Shown here piece after piece: positions 1-7,986 of a stretch of DNA of 56,288 nucleotides. The notes beneath the pieces are model-generated. The model was not told the DNA's origin, did no database searches, and saw only the letters and a program-made list of their open reading frames with translations. Made by a program: the position numbers and the translations under genes. Source of the stretch: Methylobacterium sp. UNC378MF (GTDB lineage Bacteria > Pseudomonadota > Alphaproteobacteria > Rhizobiales > Beijerinckiaceae); NCBI RefSeq assembly GCF_900103195.1, contig NZ_FMWU01000037.1:1-56288 (forward strand). Reading direction: 5' to 3'. Each line of letters starts with the position of its first letter. Position 1 is the stretch's first letter.

Positions 1-102
1 GCCACCATAGATGGTGTCGTTTCCACCGCCACCGTAGATGGTGTCGTTGCCATCGCCACCGTAGATGGTGTCGTTGCCAGAGGTGCCGTAGATCTTAGCC
101 AT
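1..102 (-). CDS. RTX (hemolysin-type calcium-binding) repeat protein, N-terminus, cut by left edge
   Basis: The frame starts at an ATG at 102, with GGAG about 8 bases upstream, and runs off the left edge. From about residue 9 it reads as GNDTIYGG-x nonapeptides, three copies being visible. This is the glycine/aspartate-rich RTX repeat, which folds as a calcium-bound parallel beta-roll outside the cell after type I secretion. RTX proteins carry an uncleaved C-terminal secretion signal, which would lie outside the window. The neighbouring ABC exporter and HlyD adaptor suggest it is their cargo. Repeats starting almost at residue 1 are unusual, since most RTX proteins have a functional domain first. 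A CRP-like palindrome lies at 252-267. Confidence 0.8.
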   Translation of the reverse strand, partial: MAKIYGTSGNDTIYGGDGNDTIYGGGGNDTIYGG

Positions 103-1028
103 GTCCGTCACTCCATCAATTGTGGGACGGCGCCTCGCCGCCCAACGGTTTATCTATGGATTGCACAGTTTTTTCTGCGATATATGAGACTTGATCCGGA
201 GGTTTCCCCGTCGAAGTCGACTTTGTTTTACGATGATGTCGGGGTGGATACCGTGATGAAGATCACAATGGACCGCTCGGTGACTGAGTGGAGGATCACC
301 CCTGGCCCACAGGCGTGTCGCCGGAAGGAGCCTCGGCCTCTTGCCGCCGGTACCATCCGGGTGCCCCGCCTTCAGCGCCGCTCAGAAGTGCTCTTCCATC
401 GATCCGGTCGACGGACGCCCAGTTGATGCATGTCGCGCCGTCTCGGCTCAGCATCGACCGTCTATCGAAACTTTCACGAGAGTTGCGATAACGCTTCGGT
501 TAACCGCGTGTTTCTCGTTGCGCCTGCCGCTCGGCCGATGCGGCAGTATCTTGGTAGCCCGCTCCGCTGCCGGTCCGAACCGACCCACTCGCCCTCGCCC
601 CGGAAGCCTCCTGGCGCGGCGGCGGGCATGGCAATCTCTCCGGACCCGCAATTCGGGTCGTCTTCCCGTTCCATAGCCTTGCCGGCCCGTCCGGTTTTCC
701 ATTCAGGACCGGTCCCGATCGGAGCTGGGGATCGGCGCGAAGGCAGCCCGGCCTGTCGAAAGGCGGCGTCGCCTCGGGAACGAGCGTGCGACCGCCGGTC
801 CGAAGCAGGTCGCCATCACGCAGGGCCCGATGCCACGGCCGCCGCGTGGTTTGGCCGGCGCCGCTCGACAGCAGGGCGCGGGCTGCGCGCAGCCGGGCCA
901 GGCGCCACGGCCGCCCTCCCGACCGTGCCCTCTCCAGAACGGCGCGGGCGGCCCGGATGACCGGACCGCCCGCTCAGAGGGCCTTCCACCGGGCCCTGGC
1001 CGCATCCCCGCCTCTTCGCCGGACGATG
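103..1028. other. Gene-poor stretch with a CRP-like site
   Basis: Open frames in this 926-base stretch are arginine- and proline-rich and lack ribosome sites or family resemblance, so I call no gene. It probably contains the promoter of the RTX gene (AT-richer around 145-245, CRP-like palindrome at 252-267). The rest, from about 700, is very GC-rich and lies downstream of the exporter gene. Confidence 0.5.
252..267. promoter_or_regulatory. CRP-like palindrome upstream of the RTX gene
   Basis: CGTGATGAAGATCACA matches TGTGA-N6-TCACA with one mismatch. Its near edge is 149 bases from the RTX start codon. It is one of five such sites in the secretion locus. Which regulator binds it is not known. 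Confidence 0.5.
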
Positions 1029-2801
1029 TCAGGCGCTCTCCTTCACGATGTGCATCGGGGGATGGTGCGCCGCCGTGCGGCCGGGACCGGTATCGGCCCG
1101 CGCGCTCTTCACCTCGCCGCCTGACTGTCCCCGAATCTTGCGGAGCACTTCGTCCTTGGTCCCGAAAGCCGTAACCTGGCCGGCCTCGATCGTCAGCATC
1201 AAGTCGACGGCAGTCAGTGCACTCATCCGGTGGGCCACGATGATGACGATGCCGCCGCGGGCCCGGACGCTGAGAATCGCTCGGGTCAAGGCGGCGTCGC
1301 CCTCGCCGTCCAGGTTGGCGTTCGGTTCATCGAGGACGAGGAGGAAAGGCGAGCCGAACAGGGCGCGGGCGAGGCCGATGCGCTGCCGCTGGCCGCCGGA
1401 CAGGCCCGTGCCACCGTCGCCCAGAACCGTTTGATAGCCCTCTGGCAGACTTTCGATCAGCTGGTGGACCCCCGCCTGTCGCGCGGCCTCTTCGATTTCA
1501 GCACGGTCCGCGTGGGGCGCGAAGCGGGCGATGTTCTCCGCCACCGTGCCGGCGAAGAGCGAGACCTCCTGCGGAAGGTATCCGACGTGGCGTCCGAAAT
1601 CCGCGGCCTGCCACTGGGAGATCGGCACGGTGTCGAGCCAGACCGTTCCTCGGGCCAGAGGCAGGATGCCGACGAGCGCTCGGACCAGGGTCGACTTGCC
1701 AGATCCGCTCGGGCCGGTGACGGCGAGCGCCTGCCCCGCCTTCAGGCTGAACCGCACCTCCTTCACCGTGAGGCGCGTGCTGCCGGGGGGGGCGACGCTC
1801 ACGCCCTCCACCTTGAGCACCTGCATGGGCGCCGGCAGGGTGAAGATGGGCCGCGCAGCCGACGCCTTGGTGATCGTGTCGGCGAGCCGGCTCCAGCTCT
1901 GCTGCGCGGCGATGACACCTTTCCAGTTCGCGATCGTCGCATCGAGCGGCGCCAGGGCGCGGCCGAGCAGGATCGACGAGGCGATGATGATGCCGGGCGA
2001 ACTCTGGCCGCGGATCACCAGATAGGCGCCGAGCGCCAGGACGCCCGACTGCAGCGCCATACGGGCCGCCTTCGAGACAGCGCTCGAAGCGCCCGCGACG
2101 TCACTCATGCGCTGCTGCGCCAGGAGGTATTGGGAGTGGGCATCGTGCCACCGGGCCGCGAAGTGGCCCTGCATGCCCATGGCGATCAGGACATCGGCGT
2201 TGCGGCAACTGGCCTCCGTCACGCTGCTCCGGCGCTGCCCGTGCTCGGTCGCGACTTTCGACGGGCCGCGCGTGAGGCGGTCCGCGACGAGGGTGATCGC
2301 GACGAGGAGGAGCGCTCCCGAGACGGTGGCGAAGCCGATCAGGGGATGAAACAGGAAGCAGATGATGAAGTAGAGCGGCATCCAGGGCAGGTCGCAGAGT
2401 GCCGTTGGTGCCGAGCCTCCGAGGAAGCCGCGCACCTGATCGAGATCCCGCAGCGGCATCTGGCTGTTGGTGGCGGCCCCGCCCTCCAGAGGACCGCGCA
2501 CGAGCGCGTCGAAGACGCGGGGGCTGAGGCATTCATCGAGGACGGCACCGATCCGGCTCAGGATGCGGCCCCTGAGCGCCTCGAGGGCGCTCTGGAACGC
2601 GTAGAGCATCAGAGCCAGGAGGACGAGACCGATGAGGGACGGCACCGACCGGCTCGGGAGAATACGGTCGGAGATCAGCAACATGAAGAACGAGGCTGTC
2701 AGATACAGGATGTTGAGGAGGCCGCTGGTGACGATGAGGCTGGCCAGGGCCGAGCGGCAGCTCGACAGTGCCGCGCCGAGTTCGACGGACGCCGGTTTCA
2801 T
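1029..2801 (-). CDS. Type I secretion ABC exporter (permease plus ATPase, PrtD/HlyB type)
   Basis: The 590-residue protein is an inner-membrane ABC exporter half that dimerises and drives one-step secretion of RTX-type cargo. Residues 1 to about 300 form the ABC type-1 transmembrane domain, with hydrophobic segments near 20-45, 55-70, 135-180 and 240-285. There is no N-terminal C39 peptidase domain. The nucleotide-binding domain follows: Walker A GPSGSGKST near 365, signature LSGGQRQRIGLARALF near 465, Walker B LLVLDEPNANLD near 488, and switch histidine in IIVAHR near 527. All key residues are present. The HlyD adaptor is 3 kb away on the other strand and no TolC-type outer-membrane gene is in the window. 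A CRP-like site lies at 2929-2944. Confidence 0.93.
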   Translation of the reverse strand: MKPASVELGAALSSCRSALASLIVTSGLLNILYLTASFFMLLISDRILPSRSVPSLIGLVLLALMLYAFQSALEALRGRILSRIGAVLDECLSPRVFDALVRGPLEGGAATNSQMPLRDLDQVRGFLGGSAPTALCDLPWMPLYFIICFLFHPLIGFATVSGALLLVAITLVADRLTRGPSKVATEHGQRRSSVTEASCRNADVLIAMGMQGHFAARWHDAHSQYLLAQQRMSDVAGASSAVSKAARMALQSGVLALGAYLVIRGQSSPGIIIASSILLGRALAPLDATIANWKGVIAAQQSWSRLADTITKASAARPIFTLPAPMQVLKVEGVSVAPPGSTRLTVKEVRFSLKAGQALAVTGPSGSGKSTLVRALVGILPLARGTVWLDTVPISQWQAADFGRHVGYLPQEVSLFAGTVAENIARFAPHADRAEIEEAARQAGVHQLIESLPEGYQTVLGDGGTGLSGGQRQRIGLARALFGSPFLLVLDEPNANLDGEGDAALTRAILSVRARGGIVIIVAHRMSALTAVDLMLTIEAGQVTAFGTKDEVLRKIRGQSGGEVKSARADTGPGRTAAHHPPMHIVKESA

Positions 2802-2928
2802 CGCACATCATCCCTCTGCTGGATCGTTTGGCCGAAGAAGCCCGGCAAGGCCCCGGGCCGGAGATTCCGAGAGCGAGCGGCCAGCCGGGCCCGGATGGCT
2901 AAATCTGCGATCGACAGGGCCGAGAAGC

Positions 2929-2944
2929 CGTGAGCAGGCTCACA
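2929..2944. promoter_or_regulatory. CRP-like palindrome upstream of the ABC exporter
   Basis: CGTGAGCAGGCTCACA is an NGTGA-N6-TCACN site. Its near edge is 127 bases from the exporter start codon. Confidence 0.5.
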
Positions 2945-3009
2945 CAGGGAGCGTTCGAGCGAGCTGGGCCGGACAACATGTACGCCTGACCAGCCTCATC
3001 CGGTTGTGC

Positions 3010-3819
3010 TCAAGCGGCCATCGGGCACTTGGCGGCTGAACGCGTTGCCTTCCGGTCCGCGCGCGGAACGAGCAATTGCTCGGGCCGGCGTTTCTTGGCC
3101 CTCTCGAACAGCGCGTAGGTGCGATTCACGTAATTCGTGACGCCGCTGATATCGTCGATGTAGCGCTGCACCTGCGGCGTGATCTCCGCCTCCACGAGGC
3201 GCGTCGGCTTCGAGGGATCAAGTGTGTCGAAGCGTACGTAGAACCAGGGCTGGCCGCGGCGCAGGATCAGGTTCTTCGACGTATCGTGCCACTCGAAGGC
3301 CCACATCAAAGGACGCGGCCAGATGTGGACCGGGAAGCGGCCGCTGATCAGCGTCCCTGGAAGTGGGTCGGCTTGATAGTCGAGAAACGGCGGGAGTTGG
3401 TTGATGTAGGCGACCTCGTCCGAGAGGAAGAGGTAGGGCGTGATGATCTGCAGGATGGGCCGCTTCGGGTGGCGCCACTCGGCCGGGCTCACGATGCTCA
3501 CCATCTGGCCGATGTGCTTGGGGCGGATCGTGCTGCGGGCGCCGTCCACATTCTCCAGGACCGGGGCACGGCCCTCCTCCAGGTTGATGCGCAGATGGAG
3601 GTCGACGGGGCATCGGATCACGATGTGACGGGCATCGAAATCGACCGCTGCCGGGCAGCCTTGGACTGATTTGGCCGATGCTGCCCGGCCGAGGTCTCGC
3701 CGAAACGGCTCCGGGTCGTCCCAGATGAGGGCCGCCTTGGTATCGGTGATGGTCCAGCCCACTTCGGTGACCCGCTTGGACGACTGAGCCTGGAGTCTCT
3801 TCTTCAGGAATTCGAACAT
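3010..3819 (-). CDS. Conserved hypothetical protein in the type I secretion locus
   Basis: The 269-residue soluble protein starts at the ATG at 3819 (MFEFLKKRL), behind a GAGGAGA ribosome site. The frame is open further upstream, but that part is arginine-rich and looks non-coding. It has no signal peptide or membrane segment. The middle carries aromatic and proline-rich stretches (TPYLFLSDEV, GRFPVHIWPRPLMWAFEW, GQPWFYVRF) and the C-terminus is basic and helical. I do not recognise the family with confidence. Its place between the exporter and the M23 peptidase, with its own CRP-like site, suggests a role linked to secretion or to the cargo. That is inference. Confidence 0.75.
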   Translation of the reverse strand: MFEFLKKRLQAQSSKRVTEVGWTITDTKAALIWDDPEPFRRDLGRAASAKSVQGCPAAVDFDARHIVIRCPVDLHLRINLEEGRAPVLENVDGARSTIRPKHIGQMVSIVSPAEWRHPKRPILQIITPYLFLSDEVAYINQLPPFLDYQADPLPGTLISGRFPVHIWPRPLMWAFEWHDTSKNLILRRGQPWFYVRFDTLDPSKPTRLVEAEITPQVQRYIDDISGVTNYVNRTYALFERAKKRRPEQLLVPRADRKATRSAAKCPMAA

Positions 3820-3921
3820 GTTCCGTCTCCTCGGGAAGGCTTCGGCGACCTCATCGTGGCGACGGGCTCGGGTCCGCCGCGTGTCGTGAGACCGATATGA
3901 GCCGGCGGTCCCGCGCCGGAC

Positions 3922-3937
3922 TGTGATCGGGATCACG
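3922..3937. promoter_or_regulatory. CRP-like palindrome
   Basis: TGTGATCGGGATCACG differs from TGTGA-N6-TCACA only at the last base. It is 102 bases upstream of the gene that starts at 3819 on the minus strand. Confidence 0.55.
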
Positions 3938-4181
3938 TCGGCTCCGCCGGTCTCCCGCGACCGCTGTGTCGCGGCTCTGCGGGGCTGTGCGGACGAGGAA
4001 CCCCGATCCCGGCCATCAGCAACGGCAGGTGGCTGCGCGATCCGGCCGGCCTGGCGAATCGGCCGTCGCTCCGCACGGGAGTTCCGATCCTCCCTGGCGG
4101 TGACGGCGGCCTGCCCGCCGAACCGGCCCGACCGTCACCGCCGGATGCGCCCGTCCGGGCGCCTGTCCGACGCACCGGATC

Positions 4182-4197
4182 GGTGATCTCGCTCACA
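4182..4197. promoter_or_regulatory. CRP-like palindrome
   Basis: GGTGATCTCGCTCACA differs from the CRP consensus only at the first base. It is 118 bases upstream of the plus-strand unit that starts at 4316 and continues into the M23 peptidase gene. Confidence 0.5.
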
Positions 4198-4315
4198 GTC
4201 GCCGATCCGGGAGGGTGGAACATTCAGGGCCAGAACAGGAGCAGGTGAACTGCACCTGAGGCCGCCGGATCCCCTTGAGAGGCCGCGTGCCGCCACCGCC
4301 CAAGGAACCCGAGCG

Positions 4316-4639
4316 ATGGAAGTCGAAATCCTCGAACGTCCTGCGTCCCTCAAGGTCTGGCACGAAGGAGCGGCCCGCTTCCTCTCAAGGCATCCCGAGC
4401 AGTTCGACAGCCTGCGCGAAGCGATCGCTGCGGCGGCTGCCGTCCTGACTCATCCCGATCGGCAACCCTGGATCGTCACCGCAGATGGTGACCTGCTGCC
4501 ACCGAATTGGATCCGCGGGAGCCTCAAGCAGGCCGGTCCCGGCAGTCGCGAAGCCCGCGGCTCGGCGCGCGGCGAGGCCGCCGGATGTTTCGTCGCGTCG
4601 CCCGGGCGATGCCGGGAAATCCGCCTCGGATGCGCCTGA
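4316..4639 (+). CDS. Small hypothetical protein upstream of the M23 peptidase
   Basis: The 107-residue frame starts at an ATG behind AAGGAAC. The first 70 residues look like a real folded domain (KVWHEGAARFLSRHPEQF, then PWIVTADGDLLPPNWIR). The last 35 are arginine- and glycine-rich and less protein-like, so an indel near the 3' end is possible. The family is not recognised. It ends 37 bases before the M23 peptidase start on the same strand and probably shares its transcript and the CRP-like site at 4182. Confidence 0.6.
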   Translation: MEVEILERPASLKVWHEGAARFLSRHPEQFDSLREAIAAAAAVLTHPDRQPWIVTADGDLLPPNWIRGSLKQAGPGSREARGSARGEAAGCFVASPGRCREIRLGCA

Positions 4640-4676
4640 GAACATCAAGCTGGGAATCCTGGAAAGCGAGCCGGTC

Positions 4677-5663
4677 ATGCTAGCGTCACGCGTCTTCGCC
4701 TGCCTCCTTGCGACGACTCTGTGGTCGATGCGAGCAGGTGCCGATTCTCTCCAACTGCAGCTTCCGCTCGCCTGCGATCCGGGCCGAACCTGCTTCGTCC
4801 AGTACTATGTAGATCGCGACCCCGGTCCCGAGGCTCGCGACTTCACCGGCGGTTCGCAGACCTACGATCGGCATGACGGAACGGACTTCCGCCTTGCTTC
4901 ATCCGTCGCAGCGGCCGGACCGCTCGGAGCCGTGCGGGCGGCAGCTGCCGGCACTGTCCTCCGAATCCGTACGGACGCGCCCGACGTCTCGGTTCGCGAG
5001 ACTGGGATGGCGAAGGTGGCCGGCGCCGAATGCGGAAACGGTCTCGTCATCGCGCATGCGGAATCATACGAGACCCAGTATTGCCATCTGGCCCAGGGCA
5101 GCGTGACGGTGCGACCCGGCCAAGCCGTGGCGGCCGGCCAAGTCATCGGTCATGTCGGCCTCTCCGGCGCAACGGAGTTTCCACATCTCCATTTTACCGT
5201 TCGCCGCGCCGATCGGCCCGTTGATCCCTTCGCGATCGACGGTTCAGCTCATCCCGGCCGCCAAGCGAGCCTCTGGGATGAAGCGGTCCGCGCGAGCCTT
5301 CGCTACCGGACCGGGTCGGTCCTCAATTCCGGCTTTTCCGACGGCCCCGTGACGATGGCCGCCGTCGAGGCCGAGACCGCCAGTCCCCTCCGCGCTCGCG
5401 CCGAGACACTGGTCGCCTGGGTCCGGGCGATCAGCCTCGAGGCCGGCGACGTGCAGCGTCTCGTCGTCCGCGGTCCGGACGGACAGATCCTCGTTGAGAA
5501 CCAGTTGCCGCCCCTCGCCAATCCACGCGCACAATCTCTGGTCTTCACAGGGAGGCGGCGTCCGGCCGGGGGCTTCCGCGCGGGGACCTACGAGGCGACC
5601 TTCGAGGTGGTACGCGGCGGCCGGGTGGTCATCGGGCACCGCTTCGTCGGGACGCTGCCGTAG
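4677..5663 (+). CDS. Secreted M23 (LytM) family peptidase
   Basis: The 328-residue protein has a signal peptide (residues 1 to about 22, ending near AGA). An M23 zinc metallopeptidase domain spans roughly 55-185: YDRHDGTDF provides the first His and Asp ligands, YCHL an active-site His, and HLHF the last His ligand. M23 enzymes cut peptide cross-links in peptidoglycan or glycine-rich peptides. Residues 190-328 form a beta-rich C-terminal domain of unknown role. The open frame extends upstream to 4485, but the ATG at 4677 gives the signal peptide. Its place in a type I secretion locus suggests it opens the wall for the secretion channel or trims the cargo. That is inference. Confidence 0.85.
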   Translation: MLASRVFACLLATTLWSMRAGADSLQLQLPLACDPGRTCFVQYYVDRDPGPEARDFTGGSQTYDRHDGTDFRLASSVAAAGPLGAVRAAAAGTVLRIRTDAPDVSVRETGMAKVAGAECGNGLVIAHAESYETQYCHLAQGSVTVRPGQAVAAGQVIGHVGLSGATEFPHLHFTVRRADRPVDPFAIDGSAHPGRQASLWDEAVRASLRYRTGSVLNSGFSDGPVTMAAVEAETASPLRARAETLVAWVRAISLEAGDVQRLVVRGPDGQILVENQLPPLANPRAQSLVFTGRRRPAGGFRAGTYEATFEVVRGGRVVIGHRFVGTLP

Positions 5664-5693
5664 CGCGTTGCCGGGATCGACCTCGATCCGCTG

Positions 5694-5709
5694 CGTGACC
5701 TTGCTCACG
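5694..5709. promoter_or_regulatory. CRP-like palindrome upstream of the HlyD adaptor
   Basis: CGTGACCTTGCTCACG has perfectly symmetric arms (CGTGA/TCACG) with a 6-base spacer. It lies 131 bases before the adaptor start codon. Confidence 0.5.
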
Positions 5710-5840
5710 GACCCGCGGCACGGGCGTGCGACACCATCTCATCCCGTCGAGACCGCACCACGCCCGCAACGCCGGTCAGCCGCGCACCCGGCCGTCGCGC
5801 CGGGACGTCGTGCACACCTCACACCCCAGGAGGGGACAGG

Positions 5841-7193
5841 ATGCCCACCGCCATTCCGATGCGCGTCGCACCAGAGCACGCGTCGCCGCCCCTCGGTCAT
5901 GCGTCCCGGGCGGCGATCCGACGACAGGTCCGCTTCACCGCCCTGTTGGTTACGACGCTCGTCGGCGGCGTCGGCGGGTGGGCGAGCTTCACGCAGATCG
6001 GCGGCGCGGTCATCGCGTCCGGAAGGCTCGTGGTCGAGAGCGACGTGAAGAAGGTCCAGCATCCGATCGGCGGGATCGTCGGCGAGTTGCGCGTGCGCGA
6101 AGGCGAGCACGTCAGGGCCGGCGACATCCTGGTGCGCTTGGACGAGACGCAGCCGCGGGCGATCCTCGACACCGTTCTCCGCGCGATGGATGCGCTCGCC
6201 GCCAAGCGGACGCGCGAGGAGGCCGAGCGCGATGGCGACATCGCCCTCAACTTTCCCTCCGATCTCCAGGCCCGCGCATCCTCGGACGACGCGGTCGCCC
6301 GCCTCATCGACAGCGAGACCCGCCTGTTCCTGGCGCGCAGCAAGGCACGGCAGGGCCGCAAGGCCCAGCTGCGCGAACGCGTCGCCCAGCTCAGCCAGGA
6401 GATCGCCGGGATCAACGATCAGATGGCCGCGAAGACGCGGGAGGTCTCCGCTGTGGACCAGGAGCTGAAGGGCATCCGTGAGCTTTGGCTGAAGAACCTG
6501 ATTCAGCTTCCCCGCCTGACGTCCCTCGAGCGCGAGGCCGCGAGGCTCGACGGTGACCGCGGCAGATTTGCCGCCTCGATCGCACAGACCAAGGGCAAGA
6601 TCAACGAGGTCGAACTGCAGATCATGCAGGTCGACGAGGACATGCGGAACGAGGTCAGCAAGGACCTGACCGACATTCGGAGCAAATGGTCGGAATATGA
6701 GGAGAAGCGGACGGCCGCCCTCGATCAGCTGCGGCGAACCGATCTTCGGGCGCCACAGGATGGCGTCGTTCATCAGATGACGGTGCACACGGTGGGCGGC
6801 CTCGTGACCCCGAACGAACCCGCGATGCTGATCGTCCCCGAGTCAGACGAACTCGCTGTCGAAGTGCGGGTGGACCCGAAGGATATCGACCACGTGCAGA
6901 TCGATCAGCTCGCGACTCTGCGCTTCTCGGCGCTCAATCAGCGCACAACGCCGGAGATCAGCGGGCTCGTGGATCGCGTAGCGGCGGACGTGACGCAGGA
7001 CCCGAAGACGGGTCTGAGCTTCTACAAGGCGCGTATCCGGGTCTCCGATGCCGAGCGCGCGCGCTTGGGCGAGATCCGTCTCGTGCCGGGCATGCCGGTC
7101 GACGCCTTTCTCAAGACCGGTGACCGCACGGTGCTGTCCTATCTGACGAAGCCGCTGATGGATCAGATCAGCAAAGCTTGGCGGGACCGATGA
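5841..7193 (+). CDS. HlyD/PrtE-type periplasmic adaptor of the type I secretion system
   Basis: The 450-residue protein starts behind AGGAGGGG. It has one N-terminal membrane segment (about residues 32-52), a lipoyl-like half-motif (VQHPIGGIVGELRVREGEHV, about 73-92) and a long alpha-helical hairpin rich in Lys, Glu and Gln (about 120-300). The second lipoyl half (LRAPQDGVVHQMTVHTVGG, about 302-320) and a C-terminal beta-barrel follow. This is the family that links the inner-membrane ABC exporter to a TolC-type outer-membrane channel. Length and domain order are normal. The partner exporter is encoded at 1029-2801 on the other strand. Confidence 0.92.
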   Translation: MPTAIPMRVAPEHASPPLGHASRAAIRRQVRFTALLVTTLVGGVGGWASFTQIGGAVIASGRLVVESDVKKVQHPIGGIVGELRVREGEHVRAGDILVRLDETQPRAILDTVLRAMDALAAKRTREEAERDGDIALNFPSDLQARASSDDAVARLIDSETRLFLARSKARQGRKAQLRERVAQLSQEIAGINDQMAAKTREVSAVDQELKGIRELWLKNLIQLPRLTSLEREAARLDGDRGRFAASIAQTKGKINEVELQIMQVDEDMRNEVSKDLTDIRSKWSEYEEKRTAALDQLRRTDLRAPQDGVVHQMTVHTVGGLVTPNEPAMLIVPESDELAVEVRVDPKDIDHVQIDQLATLRFSALNQRTTPEISGLVDRVAADVTQDPKTGLSFYKARIRVSDAERARLGEIRLVPGMPVDAFLKTGDRTVLSYLTKPLMDQISKAWRDR

Positions 7194-7520
7194 GTGGCCG
7201 TCGTCGGTTGCTTTGGGACGAACTGGCTCGCTCAGGAACGGAGGCTCCGGTCGGACGCCGCGCGTCCGCCTGCGCGGCGGGGTCCTCCGAAGCGGACGAA
7301 CCGCTCCCAGCCAGCCTCGGTCATCGCGCAGGCCCGCGTGACTGTGTCAGAGGGGTGGATACCCGCCTGACGGCTTTCGAGCGGCAAAGGCATCATGGCG
7401 GACTTCGCGGCCCCGCCCGCTGACGACCCGACGCAGGCGCTCGGAAGGTTCGCTTCCAGGCACCCGGTAAAACGGATCTCCGCAGCTTGAGCGCGCGCAA
7501 TGCGCCTGGGCGTCAGATCA
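7194..7520. other. Spacer without a recognisable gene
   Basis: This stretch lies between the convergent ends of the HlyD gene and the DUF6894-type gene. I see no convincing frame and no strong terminator hairpin. Confidence 0.4.
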
Positions 7521-7772
7521 TCACGACGGGGGTCGATCCACCTTCCACCCACCCGCCAGCGTCAGCGTCGCCTCGTAGATCACCGCCGCTGTCTCGTCCC
7601 GGACGCTGGCGCGGAAGGTTCGGTCGTCCCCGTCCGGCATCTTGTCCCGAGCTATGTCCGGAAGTGCCCTAAGAGCGATTTCTCGGGCCGCTTCTGAATC
7701 GGGTAGATCCAGACCCTCGTCATCCTCAACGAAGGTATCACCGTCGTCGGTATCGATGAAGAAGCGAGGCAT
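7521..7772 (-). CDS. DUF6894-type small protein
   Basis: The 83-residue acidic protein starts MPRFFIDTDDGDTFV. It continues with an acidic strand (DDEGLDLPDSEAAREIALRAL) and ends with a short beta-rich part. This pattern of an MPR[FY]-F-[IF]-D start, a D-G-L-x-L-P-D-x-E-A-A motif and an ALRALPD helix is that of the many small DUF6894-type proteins of Methylobacterium and relatives, whose function is unknown. The ATG at 7772 behind AGGACAG is preferred over the one at 7793. It is divergent from the Crp/Fnr gene. Confidence 0.8.
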   Translation of the reverse strand: MPRFFIDTDDGDTFVEDDEGLDLPDSEAAREIALRALPDIARDKMPDGDDRTFRASVRDETAAVIYEATLTLAGGWKVDRPPS

Positions 7773-7986
7773 GCGCTGTCCTGTACCGTCCATAAGACAG
7801 GAAATCCGGCCGCAGGAGCCCGGGTTCTCGCTGCAATTTATTCCCCCGCCCGGGAAATAACCAAATTTATGTTTGTTGCCGCTGCTGATTTCCGCTCTAC
7901 TTTCGTCGTATCATCGGCCGGTCCGAGACAGGCGCCGGTGGCTGGGAGAGCCCCGCGCTTCCGCCTGCAATGCAAGGTGGAGCGAC

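Larger units (their letters stand above)
3820..4315. other. Divergent intergenic region with two CRP-like sites
   Basis: This 496-base spacer separates divergent genes at 3819 and 4316. It holds CRP-like palindromes at 3922-3937 and 4182-4197, each placed 100-120 bases from one of the two starts. Open frames inside it are arginine- and proline-rich and are not called. Confidence 0.55.

Noticed and set aside
1..90. Direct DNA repeats at the left edge that might suggest a CRISPR or tandem array
   Set aside because: The 27-base period encodes RTX nonapeptides in an open frame with a start codon, so it is protein repeat structure.
430..960. 176-codon plus-strand frame between the RTX and exporter genes
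   Set aside because: The product is rich in Arg, Pro and Ser without any family pattern, and there is no ribosome site.
1230..2933. Long plus-strand frame (567 codons) opposite the ABC exporter
   Set aside because: It is antisense to a complete ABC exporter with all motifs, and its product is a charged low-complexity sequence typical of the shadow frame in high-GC genes.
1029..7193. ABC protein plus HlyD-type adaptor as a drug-efflux pair
   Set aside because: The exporter is of the PrtD/HlyB type and an RTX gene is adjacent, which fits protein secretion better.
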